From W-Chloroflexi-9 sp045863195 (GTDB lineage Bacteria; Chloroflexota; Dehalococcoidia; UBA2979): DNA of 64,000 nt. The stretch covers positions 1 through 64,000 of the forward strand of contig BTUI01000012.1 of NCBI GenBank assembly GCA_045863195.1. Reading direction: 5' to 3'. The position numbers and the translations under genes were made by a program. The notes beneath the pieces are model-generated. The model had not been told where the DNA came from and did not search any database. It saw nothing but the letters and a program-made list of their open reading frames with translations. This document shows, in pieces, positions 7,633 through 15,902 of this stretch (position 1 is its first letter; each line of letters opens with the position of its first letter).

Positions 7633-9126
7633 CTACGGCTCCCAGACGCTCGTGGACGGGTACGCGCCCGACCAGGCGAACCAGTAGACCACCTGGGAGG
7701 CGACCGCCGGGATGACGCGGCTGTTCCGCGTGTTCAGCAGCCGCTCCTCGTCCACGAACCAGCGCAGACCGTCCGTATCCACCGCCTCGCGGTCCTCCGC
7801 CGGGCCCTCGATGCGGTCGATGGTCGTGCCACCGGCGGCGTAGACGGAGACGCCGAGGCCCGGCCCCGGCGAGATCAGCACCAGCCGCGTCCCGCCGACC
7901 TCGTCGTGGACGATGCCCGCCGCCTCGACCGCCTCCAGCGGGTAGGCCCGGGCCACCCCGCCGACGACGACGCCGAGGACACGCGCCTTCGCCGGCAGCC
8001 TGTCGTCGATCTCCGGCACGGGATAGAGCGGTGTATCGCTTTGCGTGTCCGGGCGGATCGCCACGCCCTCCGCGTAGTCACGCACGAAGCCGGTGTCGAG
8101 CGAGAGCACGCGGGTGTTCCGGTAGCGGTCGCTCCATTCGCCCCACGTGGTGCGGGTGGAGGGGAGCAGGGTGAGGCGAGTCCCGGCGGCCGGCCCGGTG
8201 ACGGCGCGGCCCTGCACGGCGTCCCACAGGCTCAGCGTCTCCTCATCGAAGAACAGCCGCCGCGCCTCCCACGCCAGCCCGGAGGAGGCGAAGGTGTAGC
8301 GCGTGCCGTCCGAGGCGGCCGCGCCAAACACCGCCGCGCCGCCGCAGGCGATGCAGTGCCACACCTGGATCGCCGTGCCCTCGATGCTGTCGGTGACGAC
8401 GCCGTGCCACGCCACGATGCGTTCCGGGTAGGCGCGCGCCACGCCATCGATCATCACGCCGTAGATGATGTCGCTGCGGGAGAGGTAGCGCTCCTCCACG
8501 CGGTGGACGGTGTCCGGGGCGGCCAGCGGGGGAACCTGCCCCACGCCCTGGAGTCCCCACACCAGTTCCTCCGGCCCGGGGCCGTCCGCAGGACGCTCCT
8601 CGCGGATCAGCTGGGTGAACTGGGGGTCGATGATGGAGAGCAGGCCGCCCTTCCAGGTGGCGTACTCGTCCGGGAGTGGCGGCGGGTTTGCGATCATCCA
8701 CGCGTACCAGTCGGCAGCGGAGGCGTGCCGTTCGCCGGTGAGCGTCTCCAGCGCGTCCCGCACCCAGCGTTCCCAGCCGATCTCCATCCAGAGCATGTCC
8801 ACGAGCGGCGCGATGAACCGCCGGTCGCCGGACGCGCCGATGCGCTGGAGGACGGTCACGAACTCCTCGCCCGGCGGCAGACACTCCCGCGCGAGCGCCG
8901 GGTCGTCGTACCAGCAGACCAGGTCACGGAGCGCCGTCCCGATCTCGTTCGCGGTCAGCGGCGCGGGCGTGGCCGTCGGCGTCTCCGCCAGCACCACCGG
9001 CCGGAACACCGGCTCCTCCGTCGGCGTGGCGACAGCCCGCGGCGACGAGTCCGGGTTCGCGATGCACCCACCAAGGAGCGCGGAGGCCAGCAGGATGGCG
9101 GCGAGGCGGGTGCCCCCTCGCGCCAC
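7633..9126 (-). CDS. DUF3179 domain lipoprotein (497 aa)
   Basis: The N-terminus is a lipoprotein signal: hydrophobic AAILLASALLGGC with the lipobox Cys at about residue 20, followed by a Ser/Pro/Thr-rich linker, so the protein should be anchored on the outer face of the membrane. The body matches the DUF3179 family: GVMIDGVARAYP, then WHCIACGGAAVFGA with two close cysteines, and a repeat-like second half (LGVVVGGVARAYP). The function of DUF3179 is not established. The GTG start at 9126 lies 2 bp after the stop of the upstream flavoprotein gene, suggesting coupled translation. Confidence 0.78.
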   Translation of the reverse strand: MARGGTRLAAILLASALLGGCIANPDSSPRAVATPTEEPVFRPVVLAETPTATPAPLTANEIGTALRDLVCWYDDPALARECLPPGEEFVTVLQRIGASGDRRFIAPLVDMLWMEIGWERWVRDALETLTGERHASAADWYAWMIANPPPLPDEYATWKGGLLSIIDPQFTQLIREERPADGPGPEELVWGLQGVGQVPPLAAPDTVHRVEERYLSRSDIIYGVMIDGVARAYPERIVAWHGVVTDSIEGTAIQVWHCIACGGAAVFGAAASDGTRYTFASSGLAWEARRLFFDEETLSLWDAVQGRAVTGPAAGTRLTLLPSTRTTWGEWSDRYRNTRVLSLDTGFVRDYAEGVAIRPDTQSDTPLYPVPEIDDRLPAKARVLGVVVGGVARAYPLEAVEAAGIVHDEVGGTRLVLISPGPGLGVSVYAAGGTTIDRIEGPAEDREAVDTDGLRWFVDEERLLNTRNSRVIPAVASQVVYWFAWSGAYPSTSVWEP

Positions 9127-9128
9127 GG

Positions 9129-10313
9129 TCAGCCCCGCGCGACCCGGCGGGAGGAGACGAACCGCCCCGCCTTCGCGACCGGGCCGAGCAGCGCGCGCCC
9201 CGGGCTGCCGAGGCGGTAGGTCAGGTCCACATACGTGGTCTCGCCGCGGATCGCGGCGCAGGCGCCGCCCCAGAACGGGCCGAAGTGCTGCAGCAGCCAC
9301 ACGAACGGGTCCGGCCACGCGTGGAAGATCTCCATGAGCGCGGTGGAGGTCTCCACCTCCGGCATCAGTTCCCGCTCCAGCGCCAGCTGGTAGCCGGCGA
9401 GCGTGGCGACACGCCCCGCGAGGTAGTCCTCCACCGCCGGCGCGATCAGCGACCCGGAGCGCAGCGCCCCGTAGATGCCCTCGCCCGAGAGCGGGTCGAC
9501 GAGGCCGGCCGCGTCGCCGACGACGGCGGAGCCGGCCGCGGCCATCACCATGCCGCGACGTTGCATCGGCAGGTGGTGGCCGCGCAGGTTCTGGAGGTCG
9601 GCGACCTCGAAGCCGTAGGTGCGGCACATGCGCTGCAGCAGGTCACGGAGTTGCGGCCCCATGGCGCTCTTCCAGCCGCCCACGCCGATGTTGATGTGGT
9701 CGCCCTTCGGGAAGATCCAGCCGTACCCGCCGGGGTAGTCCCCGAAGTGCAGCACGACGCGATTGCGGAACTCCGCGGGCACGCCGTCCGGGTACGGGTA
9801 GTTGCCCTCGAGGGCGACCGCGCTCTCCCCGGCCGCCTCGTAGCCGAGGCGGTTGCCGGCGACGCCGTTCGCCCCGTCCGCGCCGATGATCACGCGCGCG
9901 TGGTGGGTGTCACCCTTCGTCTTCACCTCGAACGAGCCGTCCGGGAGGCGGGTGATGTCCGTCACGCCGTCGCCGTCGCGGAACTCCACCCCGGCGGCCT
10001 GCGCCTGCTCCACGAGGAAGGCGTCCAGCCGGAGGCGCTGCGTCATGTAGGTGATCGGCGCGGGCGCCTCGCGGGTGACCTCGCGGAAGCCGCGCACCTT
10101 CATCCGCGCGCCCGTGATCACGTCCTCCACGACCGGGTCGAGTGAGAACGGCAGGAGCGAGGCGCAGCGGATGGTGACGCCGCCGCCGCACGGCTTGTCG
10201 CGCGGGAACTTCGCCCGGTCCAGCAGGAGCACCTGCGCGCCGCGCTCCGCGATGGTCCGCGCGGCGGTGCTGCCGGCGGGCCCGGCTCCGACCACGATCA
10301 CGTCTGTCTGCAT
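9129..10313 (-). CDS. geranylgeranyl reductase family FAD oxidoreductase (394 aa)
   Basis: FAD-dependent reductase of the GGR family, which saturates isoprenoid double bonds in lipid or quinone side chains. DVIVVGAGPAGSTAARTIAERG (4-25) is the dinucleotide-binding fold; KPCGGGVT (about 41-48) is the CxGG-type motif of the family; VVGDAAGLVDPLSGEGIYGAL (from about 265) is the second FAD motif. With menB and etfD in the window, menaquinone side-chain reduction (MenJ-like) is a reasonable guess, but archaeal-type lipid reduction or another prenyl substrate cannot be excluded. Its promoter ends 6 bp before the ATG, so the transcript may be leaderless. Confidence 0.85.
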   Translation of the reverse strand: MQTDVIVVGAGPAGSTAARTIAERGAQVLLLDRAKFPRDKPCGGGVTIRCASLLPFSLDPVVEDVITGARMKVRGFREVTREAPAPITYMTQRLRLDAFLVEQAQAAGVEFRDGDGVTDITRLPDGSFEVKTKGDTHHARVIIGADGANGVAGNRLGYEAAGESAVALEGNYPYPDGVPAEFRNRVVLHFGDYPGGYGWIFPKGDHINIGVGGWKSAMGPQLRDLLQRMCRTYGFEVADLQNLRGHHLPMQRRGMVMAAAGSAVVGDAAGLVDPLSGEGIYGALRSGSLIAPAVEDYLAGRVATLAGYQLALERELMPEVETSTALMEIFHAWPDPFVWLLQHFGPFWGGACAAIRGETTYVDLTYRLGSPGRALLGPVAKAGRFVSSRRVARG

Positions 10314-10319
10314 GATCCG

Positions 10320-10348
10320 ATGCTAACGGGTGGTGTCGCCTCGGTCAG
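10320..10348 (-). promoter_or_regulatory. promoter of the geranylgeranyl reductase gene
   Basis: CTGACC (-35), 17 bp, TAGCAT (-10), only 6 bp before the ATG. That spacing puts the transcription start at or next to the start codon. Confidence 0.5.
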
Positions 10349-10354
10349 GGTGGG

Positions 10355-11257
10355 TCAGACGCCGCGGGTGGCCATCAGGAAGGCGAGGAGGAAGCCGCCC
10401 TGCAGGACGGCGGCCGTGACGAAGAGGACGTAGGCGGCCACCCGGTTCCACGCGTAGAGCATGGCCCCCGCCACCACGTTCACCACGAGCGCGATGGAGG
10501 CGGCCCGGCCGATCTCCAGCAGGTCACCCCGGTTCACCAGGTTCAGGAGCGGGGAGGGCGAACTGGCCGGGAAGCGGCTCTCGAACGTCTCCGGGAGGCT
10601 CCCGTACTGCCAGCCGACGACGATCCACATCACGACGCAGAGCGCCGCCGCCACCGCCGCCAGCGTCAGGCCCCGACGGTCGTGCAGGAACCCCTGCAGG
10701 CCGGGCGCGCTCCGCTCCACGTGGTGAGCCACCCTGGCCGTGGGGCCCAGGTCTTGCCGCAACTGGATCTCGCGGGCGAAGTCCGCGGGGTCCGGCACGG
10801 AGATGGCGTAGTTCCGCTCCGAGGTCATCACGTACAGCACCTGGTCCGGCGTCTGGTGCGTGGAGTAGAACAGCACGTCGCCGATGCGCTGGATGTGCGC
10901 CGCGCCCACGTGGTAGCCGAGCCACGTCACGCCTCGGACGCGCGGGACGCCCACCGCCGTGCCGGGGACGAGCCGCTCGATCTCGCCGAGCGGCACGATC
11001 TGGCGCGTCGCCCCCCAGTGGATGACGAGGCCGTTGCGGTCTACGGCGTAGGAGAGCGTGGCGAGCGAGGCGGTCCAGTACGCGAACATCGCCGCGAGGA
11101 CGCACGCGCCGCCGATCAGGATGTAGGTGGCGGCGGTGGCGACGTTGAAGTCGCGGCCGGCGGCGAAGATCGCCAGCACGGTGGCGATGCCGAGCGCCCA
11201 CGCCGTCAGCAGGCCGCCGACGAGCAGTCCCAGGGCACGCGGGGGCTGGTAGTACAC
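10355..11257 (-). CDS. membrane protein with PH-like domain (300 aa)
   Basis: Predicted integral membrane protein. Two transmembrane segments occupy residues ~9-60 (LGLLVGGLLTAWALGIATVL and a second stretch ending FAYW). A soluble middle part (~65-185) resembles bacterial PH-domain proteins: LSYAVDRNGLVIHWGATRQIVPLGEIERLVPG. Two to three further hydrophobic segments lie at ~195-295. GTG start at 11257, with GAGGAGAGGGG upstream. A terminator separates it from ilvE. The function is unknown. Confidence 0.6.
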   Translation of the reverse strand: MYYQPPRALGLLVGGLLTAWALGIATVLAIFAAGRDFNVATAATYILIGGACVLAAMFAYWTASLATLSYAVDRNGLVIHWGATRQIVPLGEIERLVPGTAVGVPRVRGVTWLGYHVGAAHIQRIGDVLFYSTHQTPDQVLYVMTSERNYAISVPDPADFAREIQLRQDLGPTARVAHHVERSAPGLQGFLHDRRGLTLAAVAAALCVVMWIVVGWQYGSLPETFESRFPASSPSPLLNLVNRGDLLEIGRAASIALVVNVVAGAMLYAWNRVAAYVLFVTAAVLQGGFLLAFLMATRGV

Positions 11258-11280
11258 GCGCGCTCGCCCCTCTCCTCGTG

Positions 11281-11319
11281 CCGTCCGGCCTCGGTGACCA
11301 GTCTACCGAGGCCGGACGG
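11281..11319 (-). terminator. terminator hairpin after ilvE
   Basis: Perfect 15-bp inverted repeat (CCGTCCGGCCTCGGT and its complement) with a 9-nt loop, starting 25 bp after the ilvE stop. There is no clear T-tract, as for the other long G/C stems in this window. Confidence 0.75.
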
Positions 11320-11344
11320 TGAGGGGGCGTCCGGCGGGTGTCCG

Positions 11345-12286
11345 CTAGGAGGCGGCGACCTTCGAGCCGCCGAAGACCGGCGTCAGCCAGTCGCGGTACT
11401 GCGGCAGGCGACCGGTGATCGCCTTGAAGTAGGTCTCCTGGATCTGCTTGGAGACCACGCCCGGCCGGCCGTCGCCGATGGCGACCCGGTCCACCTCCGT
11501 CACCGGGGTGACGTGGGCGGCGGTGCCGGTCATGAAGATCTCGTCCGCGATGTACAGCTCGGAGCGGTCGATGCTCCGGCGCTCCACGCGCAGGCCGAAC
11601 TCGCGCTGGGCGATCTCCAGCGCCGTCTCCAGCGTGATGCCCTCCAGGATGTTGTCGCTCGCCGGCGGCGTGATCAGGACGCCGCGACGGATCATGACGA
11701 TGTTCTCGCCGGAGCCCTCCGAGACGTGCCCGTCCTGGTTGAGCATGATCGCCTCGTCGAAGCCGTTGAGTTGGGCCTCGGTCTTCGCCATGGCGTTGTT
11801 CACGTAGAGGCCGTTGACCTTCGCGCGTGCGGGGATCTCCGTGTCGTCCACCCGACGCCAGGAGGAGGTCTGGCAGCGGGCGCCAGCCTCCGGGTCCAGG
11901 TAGGCGCCGAAGGGCGTCACGTAGACCAGGAAGTCATCCTCCAGGTTGTGCATGCGCACGCCCACCATCTCGGACGACTTGTAGACCATCGGGCGGATGT
12001 AGACGTCCTCCCGGTAGCCGTTCTGCTTCACCAGGTCGTGGATCGTCTCCACGATCTCGTCGTCCGAGTACTTCAGGGACATCCGCATGATCTTCGCGCT
12101 CTGGCGGATGCGCTGGATGTGCTCGCGCACCTTGAACAGGTACAGCTCGCCGTCGTCGTCGTTCCAGTTGCCGCGCACACCCTCAAAGACGGCGGTGCCG
12201 TAGTTGAAGGCGTGGGTCATGATGTTGATGTTCGCCTGCTCCAGCGGGACGAAGCGGCCACGGAAGAACGCCGTCGGTGTCGGCAT
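11345..12286 (-). CDS. ilvE: branched-chain amino-acid aminotransferase (313 aa)
   Basis: PLP enzyme (fold type IV) that makes the last step to valine, leucine and isoleucine. Family features: FRGRFVPLEQANINIMTHAFNYGTAVFEG near the N-terminus, KVNGLYVNNAMAKTEAQ (about 159-175, containing the PLP lysine), and the GSGENIVMIRRG loop. Start at MPTPTAFFRG, with AGGAG seven bases upstream; the 21 codons of open frame further upstream lack this signal. It is separate from the main ilv-leu operon, with its own promoter and terminator. Confidence 0.94.
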   Translation of the reverse strand: MPTPTAFFRGRFVPLEQANINIMTHAFNYGTAVFEGVRGNWNDDDGELYLFKVREHIQRIRQSAKIMRMSLKYSDDEIVETIHDLVKQNGYREDVYIRPMVYKSSEMVGVRMHNLEDDFLVYVTPFGAYLDPEAGARCQTSSWRRVDDTEIPARAKVNGLYVNNAMAKTEAQLNGFDEAIMLNQDGHVSEGSGENIVMIRRGVLITPPASDNILEGITLETALEIAQREFGLRVERRSIDRSELYIADEIFMTGTAAHVTPVTEVDRVAIGDGRPGVVSKQIQETYFKAITGRLPQYRDWLTPVFGGSKVAAS

Positions 12287-12344
12287 GGTGACTCCTGTAC
12301 TGGGGGCCGCCACCCTCGGACGGGGGTGCGCCGGTGTGCGCGGG

Positions 12345-12374
12345 ATCATAGAAGCCGCGCGGAACCACCTTCAA
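12345..12374 (-). promoter_or_regulatory. ilvE promoter
   Basis: TTGAAG, 18 bp, TATGAT, a good sigma70-type match. The predicted 5' UTR is about 50 bases, and no leader ORF of the ilvB or leuA kind was seen in it. Confidence 0.6.
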
Positions 12375-12488
12375 CCGGCCATCACCCGCGCCCGGACGGC
12401 CAATCGCCGCAGGCTAGACCGGGCCGCCTGCCCTCGATACCGTCCGAGGGCTGACGGGCGCCCCGCGCAGGGCGCGGAAGGGGTGCCG

Positions 12489-13445
12489 GTGCTCATCTCG
12501 ATCGGCCTGCTCGCCGCCGGGTTCCTGATTCTGCTCGTGGCCGGCGACCTGCTCGTCCGCGTGGCGGCCCGGCTGGCGCTCCGCTTCGGCATGGAACCGG
12601 TCGTCATCGGCGCCACGGTCGTCGCCTTCGGGACGTCGATGCCGGAGCTCACCGTCAGCGTGATCGGCGCGCTGCAGGGCGCGGACGGCGTGGCCGCCGG
12701 GAACGTCATCGGCTCCAACATCACGAACATCCTGCTGGTGCTCGGCCTCGCGGCCACGATCGCGCCGATGTCCGTCCACCAGCGCATGCCGAAGATCGAC
12801 ATCCCGATCCTGCTCGTGGTCACCGCGTGGGCGCTGGTGATGTTCGCGGACGGGGAGGTCAGCCGCCTGGAGGGCATCGCCAGCCTCGGTGGTGTGGCGC
12901 TGTTCACCTTCGCCCAGGTGCGCTGGTTCGCCTCCGAGGACGTGCTGGAAGAGGTCGTCGACCCCGGGGCGCTCGCGGTGAAGTCGCGCCTGGGGCTGGA
13001 CGTGCTGCTCCTCACCGGCTCGATCGCCGCGCTTGCGGCCGGTTCGACGCTCTTCGTGACCGGCGCGACGGATCTGGCGGAGCGGGCCGGCGTCTCTGAG
13101 TTCGCCATCGGCGCGACGGTGGTCGCGGTGGGCACGAGCCTGCCCGAGATCGTGACGAGCGTGATCGCCGCCTGGAAGCGGGAGCACGACATCGCCGTGG
13201 GCAACGTGATCGGCTCCAACATCTTCAACGTCCTGGCCGTCCTCGGCGCGGCCGGCCTCGCCCGGCCGATCGTGGTCGACCGTGCCCTCTTCGAGTTCGA
13301 GCTGCCGGTGATGGCGCTGTCGGCCGTCTTCCTCTTCCCGCTCATCTGGCGGCGGTTCCGCATCGGGCGGACGGAGGGCGTGTTCCTGACCGCCTCCTGG
13401 GTCGCCTTCACGGTCATCACGCTGCAGCGGGGGGGCGTCGCCTAG
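12489..13445 (+). CDS. CaxA/YrbG-type Ca2+(K+)/Na+ exchanger, first copy (318 aa)
   Basis: Inner-membrane cation antiporter of the Ca2+:cation family. The two internal alpha-repeats are visible: VVIGATVVAFGTSMPELTVS with GNVIGSNITN in the first half, and FAIGATVVAVGTSLPEIVTS with GNVIGSNIFN in the second. These G-T-S/P-E and GSN motifs form the ion pathway in the family. About ten hydrophobic segments. Start taken as GTG 12489 (VLISIG), with GGAAGGGG in front; GTG 12483 is an alternative. It is followed by a paralog in the same orientation. The exported ion is not determined by the sequence. Confidence 0.88.
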   Translation: MLISIGLLAAGFLILLVAGDLLVRVAARLALRFGMEPVVIGATVVAFGTSMPELTVSVIGALQGADGVAAGNVIGSNITNILLVLGLAATIAPMSVHQRMPKIDIPILLVVTAWALVMFADGEVSRLEGIASLGGVALFTFAQVRWFASEDVLEEVVDPGALAVKSRLGLDVLLLTGSIAALAAGSTLFVTGATDLAERAGVSEFAIGATVVAVGTSLPEIVTSVIAAWKREHDIAVGNVIGSNIFNVLAVLGAAGLARPIVVDRALFEFELPVMALSAVFLFPLIWRRFRIGRTEGVFLTASWVAFTVITLQRGGVA

Positions 13446-13453
13446 GGGCGTCC

Positions 13454-13519
13454 GAGGCGCCTCTGCGCGTTACCGCGCGACCCCTCATCATCAGAGGGCT
13501 CGCCCGCGCGGTGCGGGCG
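13454..13519. repeat. cluster of short hairpins between the two antiporter genes
   Basis: Four small inverted repeats follow each other: GAGGCGCCTC (13454-13463), GCGCG/CGCGC (13465-13478), CCCTC/GAGGG (13482-13498) and CGCCCGC/GCGGGCG (13501-13519). They could end or attenuate transcription between the paralogs. None has a T-tract. Confidence 0.4.
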
Positions 13520-13538
13520 GCTAGCGAAAGAAGCCCCC

Positions 13539-14507
13539 GTGCTCGCCTCGGCGCTGCTGCTCGTCGGTGGCCTCGTGATCCTCGTCCTGGCCGGCGACCG
13601 CCTCGTCCGCTCCGCCGGCCGCCTCGCATTCCTCCTCGGCATGCCGCCCATCGTCATCGGCGCCACGGTCGTCGCCTTCGGGACGTCGATGCCGGAGTTC
13701 ACCGTCAGCGTGATCGGCGCGATTCAGGGCGCCTCCGGCGTCGCCGCCGGGAACGTCATCGGCTCGAACATCATCAACATCCTCGCCGTCCTCGGCGCGG
13801 CCGCGGTGATCTCCCCGATCGCCGTGCACCGCCGGATGCTGCGCTTCGACCTCCCGATCCTGGTGGCGGTCACCGGCTGGGCGCTCTTCCTCCTCATGGA
13901 CGGGGAGGTCTCCCGCATCGAAGGCGGCATCTCCGTCGTCCTGCTGATCGCCTTCAGCGTGGTGCAGTTGAAGTGGTTCGGCAGCCCGGAGGTGCAGGCG
14001 GAGCCGGAGCCGGACTTCGATGGCATCCCCGTCCCGCACGAGGGCGACCGCCCGCGCGCGGCAATCGAACTGCCGCTCGTGGTCGCCTCGATCGGCGTGC
14101 TGGCCGCCGGATCGTGGCTGTTCGTCCGAGGTGCGACCGACCTGGCGGAGCGAGCCGGCGTCTCCGAGTTCGCGATCGGCGCCACGGTCGTCGCCCTCGG
14201 CACGAGCCTCCCCGAACTGGTCACGAGCGTCATCGCCGCGTGGAAGCGCGAGGACGACATCGCGGTGGGCAACGTGGTCGGCTCGAACCTGTTCAACATC
14301 CTGGGTGTGCTGGGCGGCGCCGCGCTCGCGCGGCCGGTGGGCGTGGACCTGGACCTGTTCCAGTTCGAACTGCCGGTGTTCGCGCTGACCGCGCTGATCC
14401 TGGTGCCGCTCGCGTGGCCGCGGTACCGCATCGGCCGGATCGAGGGTGGGCTCCTCGTGCTCGGGTTCATCGGCTACACCGCGATGACCCTGATCCGCGG
14501 CTCCTGA
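13539..14507 (+). CDS. CaxA/YrbG-type Ca2+(K+)/Na+ exchanger, second copy (322 aa)
   Basis: Tandem paralog of the preceding antiporter, with the same two alpha-repeats (VVIGATVVAFGTSMPEFTVS and FAIGATVVALGTSLPELVTS) and GSN motifs. It differs mainly in the central loop (about 145-180), which is longer and acidic (EPEPDFDGIPVPHEGDRPR). GTG start. In this family a single protein carries both repeats and is sufficient for transport, so two adjacent genes suggest either different ions or different regulation rather than half-transporters. Confidence 0.87.
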   Translation: MLASALLLVGGLVILVLAGDRLVRSAGRLAFLLGMPPIVIGATVVAFGTSMPEFTVSVIGAIQGASGVAAGNVIGSNIINILAVLGAAAVISPIAVHRRMLRFDLPILVAVTGWALFLLMDGEVSRIEGGISVVLLIAFSVVQLKWFGSPEVQAEPEPDFDGIPVPHEGDRPRAAIELPLVVASIGVLAAGSWLFVRGATDLAERAGVSEFAIGATVVALGTSLPELVTSVIAAWKREDDIAVGNVVGSNLFNILGVLGGAALARPVGVDLDLFQFELPVFALTALILVPLAWPRYRIGRIEGGLLVLGFIGYTAMTLIRGS

Positions 14508-14556
14508 CCGGGATGCCGGCCGTCGCGCGCTATCCTCGGTCGGAGGAGGCGACGCC

Positions 14557-14967
14557 ATGCCGGAGATGACCCCCGAGGCGATCGAGGCGTTCCTGCGGGA
14601 GCCGCGCGTGGCCGTGCTCGCCACCGTGGACCGCGCGGGGCGGCCGCGGACGGTGCCGATCTGGTTCCTCTGGGAGGACGGCGCGGCCTACCTGTTCACC
14701 TCCCGCGCCAGCCTGAAGTGGCGCAACCTCCTCGCGAACCCGGCCGCCTCGCTCTGCGTCGACCACCGGGAGCCGCCCTACCGGTCGGTGATGATCGACG
14801 GGCGCGTGGAGGAGTCCGACCGGCCGCTGTACGAGGCGGTGCGGCGCATGGCCGTGGCCTACTACGGCGCGGAGCGCGGCGAGGCGTTCGCGGCGGGCTA
14901 CCGGGACCGCCCGGACGTGGTGCTGTTCCGGCTGGTGCCGGAGCGGATCACCGCGCGGATCTCCTGA
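14557..14967 (+). CDS. PPOX-class flavin/F420-dependent oxidoreductase (136 aa)
   Basis: Small split-barrel protein of the pyridoxamine-phosphate-oxidase-like superfamily: VAVLATVDRAGRPRTVPIWF (18-37), YLFTSRASLKWRNLLANP (about 46-63) and a SVMIDGRVE strand. Many proteins of this pattern bind coenzyme F420 rather than FMN, but the cofactor cannot be fixed from sequence alone. GGAGGAGG stands ten bases before the ATG. It is 11 bp upstream of the metallo-hydrolase gene and probably co-transcribed with it. Confidence 0.8.
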   Translation: MPEMTPEAIEAFLREPRVAVLATVDRAGRPRTVPIWFLWEDGAAYLFTSRASLKWRNLLANPAASLCVDHREPPYRSVMIDGRVEESDRPLYEAVRRMAVAYYGAERGEAFAAGYRDRPDVVLFRLVPERITARIS

Positions 14968-14978
14968 GGAGGCTGGCG

Positions 14979-15902
14979 ATGTCGATCCCCAGCGGCGCTC
15001 GCTACCGCATCGGCGCGGTCGACTTCGCCGTCGTCAACGACGGTACCTACTGGTACGACGCCGGGGCGGTGTTCGGCGTGGTGCCCCGCGTGATGTGGGA
15101 GCGCGTCGCGCCGCCGCTGGACGAGCGGTACCGCATCCCGCTCGGCCTCAACTGCCTCCTGCTCCGCTCGCAAGGCAAGACGATCCTGATCGAGACCGGC
15201 GTGGGCGGGAAGCCGGGCGACCGCGACGCCGCGACACCGGCCGAGGAGGGGACGCTGCTGACCTCGCTCGCCGCGCTCGGCGTGACGCCCGAGGCGGTCG
15301 ATGTTGTCGTGAACACCCACCTGCACGCCGACCACTGTGGCTGGAACACCCGCGCCGAGGGCGACCTGCTGGTGCCCACCTTCCCGAACGCGACCTACGT
15401 CATGAGCCGCGCCGAGTGGCGGGACGCCACCCACCCGAACGAGCGCACGCGCGCCACCTACCTCTCGAGGAACCTCGACCCCATCGCTGAGCGGCTGACG
15501 CTGGCGGACGGCGAGTTCGCGATCACGGACGAGGTGATCTTCGCGCCCGCGCCGGGGCACACGGAGGGCCACTCCAGCGTCATCGTCCGATCCGGGCAGG
15601 AGTGGGGCGTCTACCTCGGCGACCTCGCGCAGCACCGGGCGCAACTGGAGCGCACGCCGTGGGTCTCCGGGCTGGACGTGCTGCCGCTGGTCTCGATGGA
15701 GACGAAGAAGCGGCTGATGGACGAGTGCATCGAGGCGGGCGCGCTGGTGATGTTCTGCCACGGCCCGTACCCCGGCGTTGGCCGGATGACACGGACGCCG
15801 GAGGGCTTCCGGAAGTGGGAGGACGTGGAGCCGCTCGCCCATGAGCACGGCGCGGGCGAGGATCACGGTCACACTCACCCGCACGGGCAGGAGCACGCGT
15901 GA
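14979..15902 (+). CDS. MBL-fold metallo-hydrolase with His-rich tail (307 aa)
   Basis: Metallo-beta-lactamase fold: NTHLHADHCGWN (about 110-121) is the HxHxDH zinc motif; APGHTEGHSSV (about 190) and YLGDLAQHRAQ (about 210) supply further ligands. The pattern is like AHL lactonase/quorum-quenching and related lactonases, but the substrate is unknown. The last ~22 residues are a His/Glu/Gly-rich tail (EDHGHTHPHGQEHA) outside the fold, perhaps a metal-holding tail. GAGGAGG precedes the ATG; the stop overlaps the next start (GTGA). Confidence 0.85.
   Translation: MSIPSGARYRIGAVDFAVVNDGTYWYDAGAVFGVVPRVMWERVAPPLDERYRIPLGLNCLLLRSQGKTILIETGVGGKPGDRDAATPAEEGTLLTSLAALGVTPEAVDVVVNTHLHADHCGWNTRAEGDLLVPTFPNATYVMSRAEWRDATHPNERTRATYLSRNLDPIAERLTLADGEFAITDEVIFAPAPGHTEGHSSVIVRSGQEWGVYLGDLAQHRAQLERTPWVSGLDVLPLVSMETKKRLMDECIEAGALVMFCHGPYPGVGRMTRTPEGFRKWEDVEPLAHEHGAGEDHGHTHPHGQEHA

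Noticed and set aside
14979..15902. The metallo-hydrolase as a true AHL lactonase
   Set aside because: The HxHxDH motif is shared by many hydrolases, and nothing in the neighbourhood indicates quorum signalling.
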